Shown here: positions 53,722 to 63,136 of the stretch, one piece after another
How the letters are laid out: every line of letters starts with the position of its first letter
Position numbering within the stretch: the first letter of the stretch is position 1
Assembly: GCA_963753245.1 (NCBI GenBank)
Contig: CAVWBK010000010.1
Span: 46,395-110,394 of the forward strand
Direction of reading: 5' to 3'
Source: VRUE01 sp963753245
Lineage (GTDB): Bacteria; Actinomycetota; Thermoleophilia; Solirubrobacterales; 70-9
DNA: 64,000 bases
Made by a program: the position numbers and the translations under genes
The notes under the pieces: generated by a model
The model's input: only the letters and a program-made list of their open reading frames with translations
What the model was told of the DNA's origin: nothing
Databases searched by the model: none

Positions 53722-54345
53722 TCAGGCGATCTTGCGAAAGACTCCGACGACGCGGCCAAGGACGCGCGCGTCGGTGGTCCTGATCGGCTCCATTGTCTCG
53801 TTCTCGGGCTGCAAGCGCACGTGATCTGGCTCGCGAAAGAAGCGCTTGACCGTCGCGTCCTCGCCGATCAGAGCGACGACGATCTCACCATCGGTGGCGT
53901 CATCAGCCGGTCGAACGACGACGTAGTCGCCCTCAAATATTCCGGCGTTCTTCATGCTCTCGCCGCGCACTCGCAGGATGTAATCGCCGTCCTCACCGCC
54001 GATCACGTCTGGGATCTCGATGTACTCCTCGATGTTCTCCTCGGCGAGGATCGGGTCACCGGCGGCGACCTGGCCGACCAGGGGCAGACCCTTGCCATCG
54101 GGCAGGATCGTCCTCTTGGCTCGATCGAAGAGCAGTTCGATCGCGCGAGGTTTGGAGGGATCGCGGCGCAGGAGGCCAATCTTCTCGAGGTTGGCGAGAT
54201 GGGCGTGAACGGTCGAGGAGGAGTGCAGACCGACCGCTTTGCCGATCTCACGCACGGTGGGTGGATAACCCGTTTTCGCCGCGTAGCGCCCGATGAAGTC
54301 GAAGATCTCCTTCTGCCGCTTGGTCAGATCCAAATCCAATTCCAT
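53722..54345 (-). CDS. lexA: LexA repressor
   Basis: 207 residues from ATG at 54345, preceded by a strong GAGGAGGA site. It is the SOS master repressor, which cleaves itself when stimulated by RecA. The N-terminal winged helix contains TKRQKEIFDFIGRYAAKTGYPPTVREIG. The cleavage site Ala-Gly lies in VGQVAAGDPIL; the catalytic Ser is in RVRGESMKNAGI and the Lys in ATVKRFFRE. Length is near typical (about 200-240). An SOS box 35 bp before the start suggests self-repression. Confidence 0.96.
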   Translation of the reverse strand: MELDLDLTKRQKEIFDFIGRYAAKTGYPPTVREIGKAVGLHSSSTVHAHLANLEKIGLLRRDPSKPRAIELLFDRAKRTILPDGKGLPLVGQVAAGDPILAEENIEEYIEIPDVIGGEDGDYILRVRGESMKNAGIFEGDYVVVRPADDATDGEIVVALIGEDATVKRFFREPDHVRLQPENETMEPIRTTDARVLGRVVGVFRKIA

Positions 54346-54379
54346 TCCTCCTCGCCGCGCTCGACGGGCTCGATTGCAT

Positions 54380-54395
54380 TCGAACACCTGTTCGC
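54380..54395. promoter_or_regulatory. SOS box (LexA operator)
   Basis: CGAAC then four bases then GTTCG (54381-54394) is a perfect 5+5 match to the actinobacterial SOS consensus CGAAC-N4-GTTCG. It lies 35 bp upstream of lexA, in the lexA/tRNA-Leu divergent gap. Confidence 0.85.
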
Positions 54396-54472
54396 AGGGT
54401 AGCTGCTGTTTCAGACGAATTCAAGATTGGAGGGTCATCGGGTGCCAAGCATCTAGAATCCCCCGCCCTCGA

Positions 54473-54558
<86 letters not shown>

Positions 54559-54564
54559 TCGACG

Positions 54565-54599
54565 GAAACGGCTCTGCATCCCTATTGCAGAGCCGTTTC
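54565..54599. terminator. Perfect 14-bp hairpin after tRNA-Leu
   Basis: GAAACGGCTCTGCA (54565-54578) pairs exactly with TGCAGAGCCGTTTC (54586-54599) across a 7-base loop. No T-run follows on the plus strand. It lies between the tRNA end and the integrase remnant, and so could terminate either the tRNA or the minus-strand integrase transcript. Confidence 0.55.
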
Positions 54600-54641
54600 T
54601 GCGTCCGGGAGTCGAGTGTGTTCCCCACGTCTTCCCCATCT

Positions 54642-54784
54642 TTAGGCCGATATCGCCTCTTTGAGGGCAGTTTGTTCGCGCTCGATGGCGGCGTTCAGGG
54701 CATCGACCTCGTAGCCGCTGGGCACGTAGTGGGCATAGACCTGCAAGGTCTTCAGGTCCTCGTAGCCGCCCCACTGCTGAACCG
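54642..54784 (-). pseudogene. C-terminal remnant of a tyrosine-recombinase integrase
   Basis: The minus-strand frame ends in VQQWGGYEDLKTLQVYAHYVPSGYEVDALNAAI, which matches the C-terminus of phage/ICE integrases (WxGH-like block, then the catalytic Tyr in VYAHY). The upstream part is missing; sequence similarity stops within about 10 bp of the second att copy at 54785-54803. The longer open frame into 55052 is not integrase-like. The remnant is what is left of the element's own recombinase beside its tRNA target. Confidence 0.8.
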
Positions 54785-54803
54785 GACTCCATTCAGCCGC
54801 ATC
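54785..54803 (+). repeat. att-type direct repeat, distal copy
   Basis: Exact 19-bp duplicate of the tRNA-Leu 3' end (54542-54560), 243 bp downstream, immediately before a strong intrinsic terminator. It marks the far end of the integrase-containing insertion, or the near end of a second integrated element. Confidence 0.85.
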
Positions 54804-54804
54804 A

Positions 54805-54836
54805 GAAAACCCCCGGAAATCGGGGGTTTTCTTTTT
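54805..54836 (+). terminator. Strong intrinsic terminator
   Basis: Perfect 11-bp stem GAAAACCCCCG / CGGGGGTTTTC with loop GAAAT, followed by TTTTT. It directly follows the distal att copy. This suggests it is the original tRNA-Leu terminator, displaced by the insertion between the repeats. Confidence 0.85.
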
Positions 54837-54930
54837 CCTCGGCGAGAGAAGTGAGCAAGTCGAGTTTGGTTCCGTGTCCCAATATTGTCCCGTTTGTGAC
54901 GGCAAACGGTGCACCGAGGTCCTGCGACGC

Positions 54931-57900
54931 TTACCGCCCAATGCCCAGAGATCGGCCGAGATCGATCGTGTTCTCGTGCCGGTGCTCTCGACCCAGCTCC
55001 CGCCGAATCGCGCGCAGCCGCCGCAGCTGGCGCTCGCGCCGGGCCCGCTCAAAGCCGCTCTGCGGCTCGGCCCCCAGTGCCCTGTCGGGGTCGGTGATGC
55101 CCCGCTCCTGGCGGTAGCCCTCGATCAGCCCCACCCCGCGCTCCCAGCTCTTGGCTTTCGCTGGGTCGCTGGGCGCTCCCCCAGCGCCGCCCGGATGTAG
55201 GCGGGAGGGGCGAGGCGGGCGGCGATAAGTGCCAACCGCCGCCGCTCGGCGAGCGCCGCCTCGACCAGCGGCAGCTCCTCACTGGCGGCGCGGTGGAGCT
55301 CGGGCATCGCGCCTAGCGCCTCCTCCAGGCGCGCCAGCGCCTTTCGGCCCTGTGACTCGAAGGCGCTATCAGGGGCAAGCTCGGGCCGGTGCTGGAGGGC
55401 TGCCAGCCGCTCGCGGGCCGCGGCGATCCGCCCCACCAAGGCCTCGCGGCTCTCCTCGGCCACCTGCTCGCGCTGCGCGGCCGCAGAGAGCTCGGTGCGC
55501 CGCGCCGCGAGCTCCGCGCTCGGCAGCGCCGAGAAGCGCGCGGCGAGCGCCTCGTCGTGAGCCGAGGTCTGAGCGCGGTCGCGCCTTGCGGCTTCGGCGA
55601 TGTGGTTCAAACCCTCGCGCAGATACGGCGAGGGCGGCGCGTACTCCTCGCGCTCGACCTGGATCTCCGGCGTCGCGTAGAGGTAGGTCTGCTCGCGGGC
55701 GCGCGAGGTGGCGACGTAGAGCCCTTGCTTGTCCATCGAGGGATCGGCCATGACGAAGGCGCGATCGACAGTGGCCCCCTGCGCGGAGTAGGTGGTCACC
55801 GCGTAGGCGTGCTCGAGCGCCGGGGCCTCAGAGTGTGGGTTGGTGCGGGCGAGGTACTCGGCTCCAAGCTCCACCCGCTTTGCCTGGTCGACGCCTTCGA
55901 GGACGACGCGGCGCTGCTCGGCGTCGACTTCGGCGACGCGCCAGCGCTCGCGGTTGTAGATGTCGGATTGGCGCTCGTTGACGCGGGTGATTACCCGGTC
56001 GCCGGCGGCGAAGCGGGCCTCGCCGACTTCGATCTCCTGCGCTCCGAGCTTCCCTTCCTGCTTGCGGACCTCGCGAGCCATCGCGTTCAGCTTCGCGACC
56101 TCGGCGTTTCGCTTGGCGATCATCACCGCGTCATCGCCGCGCTCGAAGGACTGATGCCAGTCGGCGACCATCGCCTCGCGCCTCGCCTCGGCGTCGGGGG
56201 CGATCGTCACCCGCTCCGAGGAGCGGTAGAGGTCCAGCGCCTCGCGGCCCTCGCCATCGCGAATCCGCTTCGCCGCCTCGCGGTCAAGCTCGTGGCGGTG
56301 GCGGATCACCTCATCGAGGCGGATCGACTCGCTGCGATCGGCGAGCGCGCGGAAGAGGCCGCCGGCCTCGATCTCCCCCAGCTGCTCGGGGTCGCCGATC
56401 AGGACGAGCTTCGCCTCGGAGCGCTCGGCGTGGGAGACCACTCGGGCCAGGATCGCCGAATCCACCATCCCGGCCTCGTCGATCAGCAGCACCGATCCCG
56501 GCGCCAGCCCCTCCCCACCCCCATGCTCGGCGCGGTCCAGCTCGACGAGCAGGCTGGCGATCGAGGTAGCGGGCAGGCCCTCGTCGCGCAGCACGTTCGC
56601 CGCCCGCCAGGTAGGCGCCGCGGCTAGCAGCGGGGTCCCGGCCTGCGCCCATCCTTCCGCGGCGGCGACGATCGCGAAGCTCTTGCCGGTCCCCGCCTCG
56701 CCGATCACGACAGCGACTCCCTCGAGGCTCGTCAGCAGGCGGCGGACCATCTCTGCCTGGTCACCCTTCATGGTCGGGCGGGCGCCGATCGCCCTGATGG
56801 CGATCAGCTCGCCGGCCGGGGGCGGGCCCTGGGTCTTCATCCGCTCCACCGCCGCCAGAGCCTCGCGCTCCAGCTCCCAGATCCGCCGGGTCGTGAAGCG
56901 GGGGCCTTTGGCAGACTCGGCGATCTGGATCACCGACTCGGAGGCGAGGTAGGCGTCGGCCAGGCGCTCGACCTCTGCTCCCGGCGCTCCCTCGGGAAGC
57001 AGCCCCGCGACGGCCTGGATCGCATCGCGACGGTCGAAATGGGACGCAGCCGCCGAGACCGCACGGTCTACCTGCCAGGTAGAGACCGTGCGGGGCTCGG
57101 CGGCGCCAAACCTCAGGCGCAGCTCCGGATCGAAGCTACGCTCGATCGCCTCGCGGTCAAGGCCGATCTCCTCGGCCCGCTCTCGCCAGCGCTCAAGCAG
57201 CTCGCGACGGCCGACCTCGGCCTCCTTCGGCTTGCGGGTGGCGAGAGTCGCGACCTGCAGCGCGCGCGCCGAGGCGTCCGGCCCCGCCGCCGCGAGGATT
57301 TCGGCGCAGCGGGTGGAGAACGCTCGCAGGTGCTCGTCGGCGAAGCCCTCGATCTCGGCGATGCCGTTGCGCACCTCCTGCCAGCGCACCCCGAGGCGCT
57401 GGGTCAGCTCGTGGCGCAGGTGGGCCTCATAGATATAGCCGGAGCTCTTGGCGTGGTCATAGATCGCCGGGTGGTAGAGGCGGGTCCAGCGGCCATCGGG
57501 ACCCTGGGTCGCGTTGGCGACGAGGACATGGGTGTGGAGCTGGGGGTCGCCGTTTCGGGAGGAGCGGTGGCGGTAGGCGGCGGCGAGGTAGCCCGAGCCC
57601 TTGACGAACTCGGCGCCTCCGGCGCCGCGGCGGGTCCAGCAGGCCTGGCGCTGCAGGTAGCCGAGCGCTTCCGCGACAGCGGCGCGGTGGGCTTCGGCGA
57701 CCTGGGCGGAGACGGGGTGGCCGCCGAGCGCCCAGGTCAAAGAGACGGACTTGGGCGCCGAGAAGGTGAGATCGAAGCCGGGGACCGGCTCGCGACCGGG
57801 GGCACTCTTCAGGCCGAGGAGTTCCCCGTCGACCGGGTTACGGCCGGTCAACATCGCGACGAGCTGATCGGCGTCGACCTTGCCTTCGAGGCTGAGTTCG

Positions 57901-58030
57901 CGGGCAGCGTCACCGAGCCAGTGACCCTCGGCCTCGCCCTCCCCGGAGTAGTAGTCCTCGGCGCCTTTTCGGCGACCTTGCCGAGGTAGTAGGAGTGCTG
58001 GCCGGCTCCGAGCTTTCCGATCGAGAGCAT
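54931..58030 (-). pseudogene. MobF/TrwC-type relaxase-helicase (TraA-like), two frameshifts
   Basis: The reading begins at ATG 58030 (MLSIGKLGAGQHSYYLGKVAEK), shifts near 57958-57966 into EDYYSGEGEAEGHWLG and the 909-residue main frame, and shifts again near 55170-55176 into SDPAKAKSWERGVGLIEGYR, ending at 54931. Features: paired catalytic tyrosines in both N-terminal blocks (HSYY; EDYY), the HUH-type metal site DPQLHTHVLVAN, Walker A GEAGTGKS and Walker B LLIDEAGMVD of the helicase, and the later helicase motif YAVTTYSAQGATVDRA. It nicks and unwinds DNA during conjugation. Broken at both ends, so inactive unless the shifts are sequencing errors. Confidence 0.85.
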
Positions 58031-58268
58031 CTACTCGACCTGTCCTCGGCCGGGGCGGAATGCGTCGCAGTTTTCTGCCATACCCCTAATGTCAAATTCG
58101 GGGCGACTTTGCGTCGGTCAATTGGGAGGCGGGGCATCGCCTCCTTACGTCAGACGGGGAGCGCCAGCGCCCCCGGAGATCATCCGGTGAAGGTCGCGGC
58201 AATCGCGAATAGCGGTCCTGCCGCTACAGCACATAGACTGGCCGTGAAACTCGGACGGAGACGGCACG

Positions 58269-58922
58269 GTGGATCGATTCCGCAGCAAGTTGAGCTACGC
58301 CAACGTGATGGCGACCGTCGCCGTCTTCATCGCCCTTGGGGGCGTCAGCTACGCGGCGACCCAACTGCCGAAGGACTCGGTCGGCGCGAAGCAGCTGAGG
58401 AAAGACGCGGTTACCGGGGCGAAAGTGAAGGACGGATCGCTGAAGAAGGCCGACTTCGGCGCGGGCCAGCTTCCCAGCGGCGCCACCGGGCCAGCCGGAC
58501 CCACGGGGCCGGCTGGCGCCCCAGCTCCTGGCAGCGGCAAGTCGGTCCAGATGGCCGTCTTCAAAGAAGGGCCCAGCGGCGCGAACGCGACTCAGGCGTT
58601 CGCTCCCTCCGGCGTGTCGGTGGCAGCGGACCCGATCGTCATGGTGGCACCGGTTGCGATGGAAATCGCCGACTTTCACGTCCTTACGCCGCAGCAGGGA
58701 ATAGGGCAGGCCGTTCAGGTCCGAATCGAGGCGTCCCCGTCGCTGGGGGCGACCGGCACGCCGCTCGTCTCGTGCACGGTTGATGCGGGCACGAGCACGT
58801 GCACCAGCCCGCAGACCGCGGCGATCGCAGCCGGCGAACTGCTGATCGGCCGCATCACCGATGGCCCCGGCGGCGCCATCGGTGGCTTCATCTCGGTGAG
58901 CTACACCCTCAAACCCAAATAG
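58269..58922 (+). CDS. Secreted/surface protein with collagen-like segment, 'LPKDSVGAKQL' family
   Basis: 217 residues with GTG start after GGAGA. The N-terminal membrane or signal helix is NVMATVAVFIALGGVSYAAT; then LPKDSVGAKQLRKDAVTG, a tandem degenerate 'KVKDGSLKKADF' motif, and a short Gly-Pro-Ala collagen-like run (GATGPAGPTGPAG, about residues 76-90). The C-terminal beta domain has two Cys (SCTVDAGTSTC). The family is common in Thermoleophilia; function unknown. The IS1634-family element begins 18 bp after its stop. A frameshifted paralogue is at 63137-63773. Confidence 0.75.
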   Translation: MDRFRSKLSYANVMATVAVFIALGGVSYAATQLPKDSVGAKQLRKDAVTGAKVKDGSLKKADFGAGQLPSGATGPAGPTGPAGAPAPGSGKSVQMAVFKEGPSGANATQAFAPSGVSVAADPIVMVAPVAMEIADFHVLTPQQGIGQAVQVRIEASPSLGATGTPLVSCTVDAGTSTCTSPQTAAIAAGELLIGRITDGPGGAIGGFISVSYTLKPK

Positions 58923-58934
58923 ATCAGCGGCTTC

Positions 58935-58951
58935 CCTAACCCGAAGTTCCC
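58935..58951. repeat. Left target-site duplication and left terminal inverted repeat of IS1634-family element
   Basis: CCTAAC (58935-58940) is the direct duplication, followed by the inverted repeat CCGAAGTTCCC (58941-58951). The matching right-hand pair is at 60877-60893. Confidence 0.88.
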
Positions 58952-60887
58952 GCGGTCGTCACCGCTGAGATAGGCCGCGATCCCCTTGTTTGTGCGAAAT
59001 TGCGGCTGTTTCTTGGTGTTCTCGTGTCGTCAGCAATTACTGTCCGAACGGCGCGATAGTGTGAGAATATGAGCCGTAGTCCCCGGCCCTCAGGCGCGAT
59101 GCACGTCGTCACCAATCGACGCCAGGGCAAGCATCGCGAGTACGTCACCCACCTGCTGCGGCGCTCCTACCGCGAGGGCGGCAAGGTCAAGAACGAGACC
59201 TTGGCCAACCTCTCCCACCTGCCGGCGGAGGCGATCGAGGCGATCCGGGCGACGCTGCGCGGCGAGGTCTTGATCGCGGCCGACGAGGCGTTTGAGATCG
59301 AGCGCTCGTTGCCGGCCGGGCACGTCGCGGCGGCGCTGGCGATGGCGCGGCGGCTGGGGCTGGCGCGGCTGCTGGACCGAAAGCCCTCGCGCCAGCGCGA
59401 TCTCTGCCTGGCGATGGTCTGCCAGCGGGTGCTTGCGCCGGGCTCCAAGCTGCAGACCTCGCGCGCCCTCGGCCAGTCGACGCTGGCGGGCGAGCTCGGC
59501 GTCGAGGGCGCCGATGAGGACGAGCTCTACGCGGCGCTTGACTGGCTCGTGGCGCGCCAGGAGCGAATCGAGGACCGCCTCGCCGCCCGCCACTTAAAGG
59601 ACGGCGAGCTGGTCCTCTATGACGTCTCCTCCTCCTACTTCGAGGGGCGCAAGTGCCCGCTGGCCAAGCTCGGCTACTCGCGCGATCGCCGCCGCGGCAC
59701 GCCGCAGATCATCTACGGGCTGCTCTGCGATAAGCCCGGGCGGCCGCTCGCGGTCGAGGTCTTCTCGGGCGAGCTTCACGACGACAAGACGCTGCCCGCT
59801 CAGGTCGAGAAGTTAAAGCGGCGCTTCGGCTTAAAGACGGTGATCGTCGTCGCCGACCGCGGCATGGTCACCAAGGCCAACATCGAGGCGCTCGCAAATG
59901 CCGAGGGGGTGGGCTGGATCACCGCGCTGAAGGCGCCGCAGATCAAGCGGTTGGTCAAGGACGGCCAGCTGCAGCTCTCGCTGTTTGACGAGGCGAACCT
60001 GGCCGAGATCTCCGCCCCCGAGGATTACCCGGGCGAGCGGCTGATCGTCTGCCGCAACCCCCTGGTCGGGGCCGAGCGGGCGCGCAAGCGCGAGGAGCTG
60101 CTCGCCGCGACCGAGGCGGAGCTGGAGACAGTCGCCGAGCGCGTGGAGGCCGGCACCCTGCGCGGAGCGGCCGAGATCGGCCTCGCGGTCGGCCCCGCAC
60201 TCAAGCGCTACCGCGTGAAGAAGCACTTCGAGATCGCGATCACCGACGCCAGCTTCACCTTCTCCCGCAAGAGCGAGCAGATCGAGGCCGAGGCCGCCCT
60301 CGACGGCTTCTACGTTCTGCGCACCAGCGCCCCCGAGGGCGAGCTGGTCGCCGTCGAGGTCGTCCGCTCCTATAAGGGGCTGGAGCAGGTCGAGCGCGCC
60401 TTCGGCACCCTCAAGGGCCCCGAGCTGGAGATCCGCCCGATCCACCACCACCTCGAGGGCCGCGTCCGCGCCCACGTCTTCCTCTGCATGCTCGCCTACT
60501 ACCTGACCTGGCATCTGCGCGAGGCCTGGGCGCCGCTTTTGTTCAAGGACGAGGCGCCGCCGATCGCCGCCGACCCGGTCGCCAAGGCGAGCCGCTCGGC
60601 CGCAGCGAAGCGCAAGGCGCAGAGCAAGCGCACCGCTTCGGGCGAGCCCTGCCACAGCTACCGCAGCCTGATCGCCGAGCTTGGCACGCTGACCCGCAAC
60701 ACGGTCCGCCTCGCCGGCGGCGACGCGAGCTTTGAGAAGCTCGCCGAGCCGACCCCGATCCAGGCGCGGGCGCTTGAGCTCGCCGAGCAGGCGCCGGTCG
60801 TCGCGTAGTCACCACCCAGACAGCTCGTCGGGACCGCAAACCCAGTCGGCAGGCGGGATCACTTCGTTTCGGCTGGGGGAACTTCGG
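58941..60887 (+). mobile_element. Complete IS1634-family insertion sequence
   Basis: 1947 bp bounded by 11-bp inverted repeats and a perfect 6-bp target duplication CCTAAC on each side. It carries one transposase gene. No internal stop or frameshift was seen, so it may still be mobile. It inserted directly after the 58269 gene without disrupting it. Confidence 0.92.
59069..60808 (+). CDS. IS1634-family transposase (DDE)
   Basis: 579 residues, ATG at 59069 (or 59099). The N-terminus RQGKHREYVTHLLRRSYREGGKVKNETLANLSHLP is the family signature. DDE catalytic residues: the first Asp in LVLYDVSSSYFEG, the second in VIVVADRGMV, and the Glu in the region around PIHHHLEGRVRAHVFLCMLAYYL (C(1) box). 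Length fits the IS1634 group of the IS4 superfamily (about 550-600). Flanked by intact terminal repeats. Confidence 0.93.
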   Translation: MSRSPRPSGAMHVVTNRRQGKHREYVTHLLRRSYREGGKVKNETLANLSHLPAEAIEAIRATLRGEVLIAADEAFEIERSLPAGHVAAALAMARRLGLARLLDRKPSRQRDLCLAMVCQRVLAPGSKLQTSRALGQSTLAGELGVEGADEDELYAALDWLVARQERIEDRLAARHLKDGELVLYDVSSSYFEGRKCPLAKLGYSRDRRRGTPQIIYGLLCDKPGRPLAVEVFSGELHDDKTLPAQVEKLKRRFGLKTVIVVADRGMVTKANIEALANAEGVGWITALKAPQIKRLVKDGQLQLSLFDEANLAEISAPEDYPGERLIVCRNPLVGAERARKREELLAATEAELETVAERVEAGTLRGAAEIGLAVGPALKRYRVKKHFEIAITDASFTFSRKSEQIEAEAALDGFYVLRTSAPEGELVAVEVVRSYKGLEQVERAFGTLKGPELEIRPIHHHLEGRVRAHVFLCMLAYYLTWHLREAWAPLLFKDEAPPIAADPVAKASRSAAAKRKAQSKRTASGEPCHSYRSLIAELGTLTRNTVRLAGGDASFEKLAEPTPIQARALELAEQAPVVA

Positions 60888-60893
60888 CCTAAC
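60877..60893. repeat. Right terminal inverted repeat and right target-site duplication of IS1634-family element
   Basis: GGGAACTTCGG (60877-60887) is the reverse complement of the left terminal repeat; CCTAAC (60888-60893) repeats the left duplication exactly. Confidence 0.88.
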
Positions 60894-61327
60894 CGCCGGG
60901 TGCCGCGGTCGAGGAGCGGGTAGGGGCACGACGAGGATCTCGTTAAGCCGCGTCGGAGCCGGCCGACCGGGCGCGAAATTTGTCAACCGCTCGGTAGCTC
61001 TGAGCGCTGAAGATGCCAGCCCGGTGGCCGGACGTCAACGCCACCGCGCTCGAAGGGCACGATCTCACTCAGTGATGGGGGCATGAAACTGCCCCCGTGG
61101 AGCCCCTGCCGAGACATCCGCAGCGCCGCCTAGCGTCGCGCGGGTGTTCCGGGTCCGGGGGCTTCTGGAAGAACGCAGGACGGGCAGGCCGTACGCCTTA
61201 TGGGCCGCGAGCCCGCAGTTGATGGATGGCCGCCCCTGCGAGTGCCCGGATGGGCTGCGAGCCCGAATCCGTGGTTGCCGTTCTTGCCCGCCTCGCTTCC
61301 TCACCGTCAACCGAAGGGAGCAGTTCG
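60894..61327 (+). other. Non-coding left region of IS110-family element; candidate bridge-RNA locus
   Basis: No convincing gene lies here. IS110 elements encode a bridge RNA in a non-coding end next to the transposase that selects donor and target DNA. Two near-identical blocks, TGGGCCGCGAGCCCG (61201-61215) and TGGGCTGCGAGCCCG (61251-61265), are each a GGGC-5-GCCC hairpin, 50 bp apart, plausible as two structured loops. The element's outer end cannot be placed since IS110 elements leave no target duplication. Role is inferred. Confidence 0.4.
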
Positions 61328-62527
61328 ATGCGATGCATTGGGATGGACGTTCACCGCGACTTCTGCGAGGTCGCGATCGCCGAGAGCGGGCAGGTGCGCT
61401 CCGCCGGGCGCATATCTAGCGAAGAGGAGGAGCTGGCGCTCTTTGCCCAGAGCCTCGGCGCCGAAGACCAGGTGGCGATGGAGGTCAGCGGCAATGCGGC
61501 CGCGATCGCCCGGATCATCGAGCCCCACGTGGCCGCGGTCATCCTTGCCGACCCCAAAGCAGTGCGCGAACGGATCGGCCAAGGCCCCAAGACCGACCGC
61601 CTCGATGCCAGGGTGCTGGCCAAGCTCCTGGCCGGCGGCTTCCTCGCCGCGGTCTGGGTGCCAGATGAGAAGACGCGGGTAAGAAGGCGGCTGATCTCCC
61701 GCCGCGCCAACCTGGTCCGCCACCGCACCCGTGAGAAGAACCAGGTCCACGCGGTCTTGGTCGGCAACCTGAAGGGCAAGCCGCCGATGACCGACGCCTT
61801 CGGGGTGGCCGGGCGCAAATGGCTCGCCGCTCAGCAGCTGCCCCCAGATGAGGCCGAGACGGTCGATGCCTGCCTGCGCCAGGTCGACTTCCTCGACGCT
61901 GAGATCGAGCTGATCGAGAAGCGCATCTGCGAGCAGGCGCTCGGCTCGGAGGAGATCAAACGCCTGATGACCCTGCCGGGCTTCGGCGTTGTCAGCGCGA
62001 CGGCGTTGATGGCGGCGATCGGCGACGTCTCGCGCTTCCCCACGGCCCGCCACCTGGTCGGCTATTTGGGCCTGGACCCCAAGGTGGTGCAGTCGGGCTC
62101 CGAACCCGCCCGTCACGGGCGGATCTCCAAGCGCGGGCCCGGCTATGCCCGTCACATGTTGATCGAGGCCGCCTGGCACGCGCATCGCGCCGCCGGCCCG
62201 ATGCGCGCCTTCGCCGAGCGGGTCAGAAAGCGCGGCGGGGCCAACGTCGCCAACGTAGCGGTCGCCCGCAAGCTGGTCGTGATCGCCTGGAACATGCTCA
62301 CCAAGGGCGAGGACTACGCCTTCGTCCGCCCGAGCAGGGTGCAGGCGAAGATCAGGGCGGCCGAGCTGGCCACCGGGGCGAAGCGGCGGCGTGGAAAGCG
62401 CTCCGGCGAGCGCTCGCTGGTCTCCGCCACCGAGCGCAAGGAGCTCGAGAAGGAGTTGGCGGCACAGGCCGAGGTTGCCTACCGGCGGCTCGTCGCCGAC
62501 TGGCATCCGGCCGGCAAGCGGGACTGA
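61328..62527 (+). CDS. IS110-family transposase (DEDD, RuvC-like)
   Basis: 399 residues from ATG at 61328. The N-terminal RuvC-like domain has MRCIGMDVHRD (first Asp), AMEVSGN (Glu) and TDRLDARVLAKLL (Asp). The C-terminal domain (Transposase_20) contains LPGFGVVSATALMAAIGD, LVGYLGLDP and the serine motif HGRISKRGPGYARHMLIEAAWH. No internal disruption. Length is typical for IS110 (about 400). The non-coding region just upstream is a bridge-RNA candidate. Confidence 0.93.
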   Translation: MRCIGMDVHRDFCEVAIAESGQVRSAGRISSEEEELALFAQSLGAEDQVAMEVSGNAAAIARIIEPHVAAVILADPKAVRERIGQGPKTDRLDARVLAKLLAGGFLAAVWVPDEKTRVRRRLISRRANLVRHRTREKNQVHAVLVGNLKGKPPMTDAFGVAGRKWLAAQQLPPDEAETVDACLRQVDFLDAEIELIEKRICEQALGSEEIKRLMTLPGFGVVSATALMAAIGDVSRFPTARHLVGYLGLDPKVVQSGSEPARHGRISKRGPGYARHMLIEAAWHAHRAAGPMRAFAERVRKRGGANVANVAVARKLVVIAWNMLTKGEDYAFVRPSRVQAKIRAAELATGAKRRRGKRSGERSLVSATERKELEKELAAQAEVAYRRLVADWHPAGKRD

Positions 62528-63136
62528 TCCCGCGATCCCCTCACCAGGGCAGGTGATGTGGCGTGAGGGGTAATGCGGTTGCAGTTAAAGAGCGACTGAA
62601 AGGAGGCCCGAAAGATTGGGCGGAGCAGCTGGACAGAGACATCGTTTGTGGTCGCGGACTTGACTTTCATCCGTAGGGCGTGAGGGGGTTGCTGTTGGCT
62701 GTTAGTGCTGCTTGTCTCCTTGGATGGTCGAGGACTTGATAATCATTCGTCGGTCACTGACCCAGGTCTGTGATCCGTCTGACTTCAATTCCGGACCGAT
62801 CCTGCTCTCTTGTGCATCTTGCTTCTTCTTTCATGCAGAGTCCTCGTCGCTCGTCACGACCCATAGCGGAACCCAGGCCGCCTGACTCCAGAACGCCGGC
62901 TCCATCTTTTCGGGGGTAGCCCAACGTCTCCGTGAACGTCCTGGCCTGGCTCAGAGCGCGTCCGGAGCGACAGCTGATGCTTCCGAGCACTTCGTGCTCG
63001 ACAGTCGTCGCCCGCCCCCGACCAGACCAGATCGCCGACGTTGACCGATGCCAGGGCGCGTGAGAGGCTGCGCAGCCAAGCGGCGCGGCGCTCACGCCCT
63101 GCGCCGGCCATGAAGGACTCGCCTCAGGAGGCCGAA
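62528..63136. other. Intergenic stretch with no convincing gene
   Basis: About 610 bp. A CCCCTCAC / GTGAGGGG stem-loop lies just after the IS110 stop (about 62537-62570) and may be its end or terminator. CGAGCAC-TTC-GTGCTCG at 62984-63000 is a second small perfect hairpin. The minus-strand open frame 62754-63167 has no recognisable domain and is probably chance. Composition is more mixed than in the core of the window, consistent with foreign or eroded DNA. Confidence 0.5.

Noticed and set aside
58224..58679. 151-residue minus-strand open frame opposite the 58269 gene
   Set aside because: Antisense to a recognisable secreted protein; no domain.
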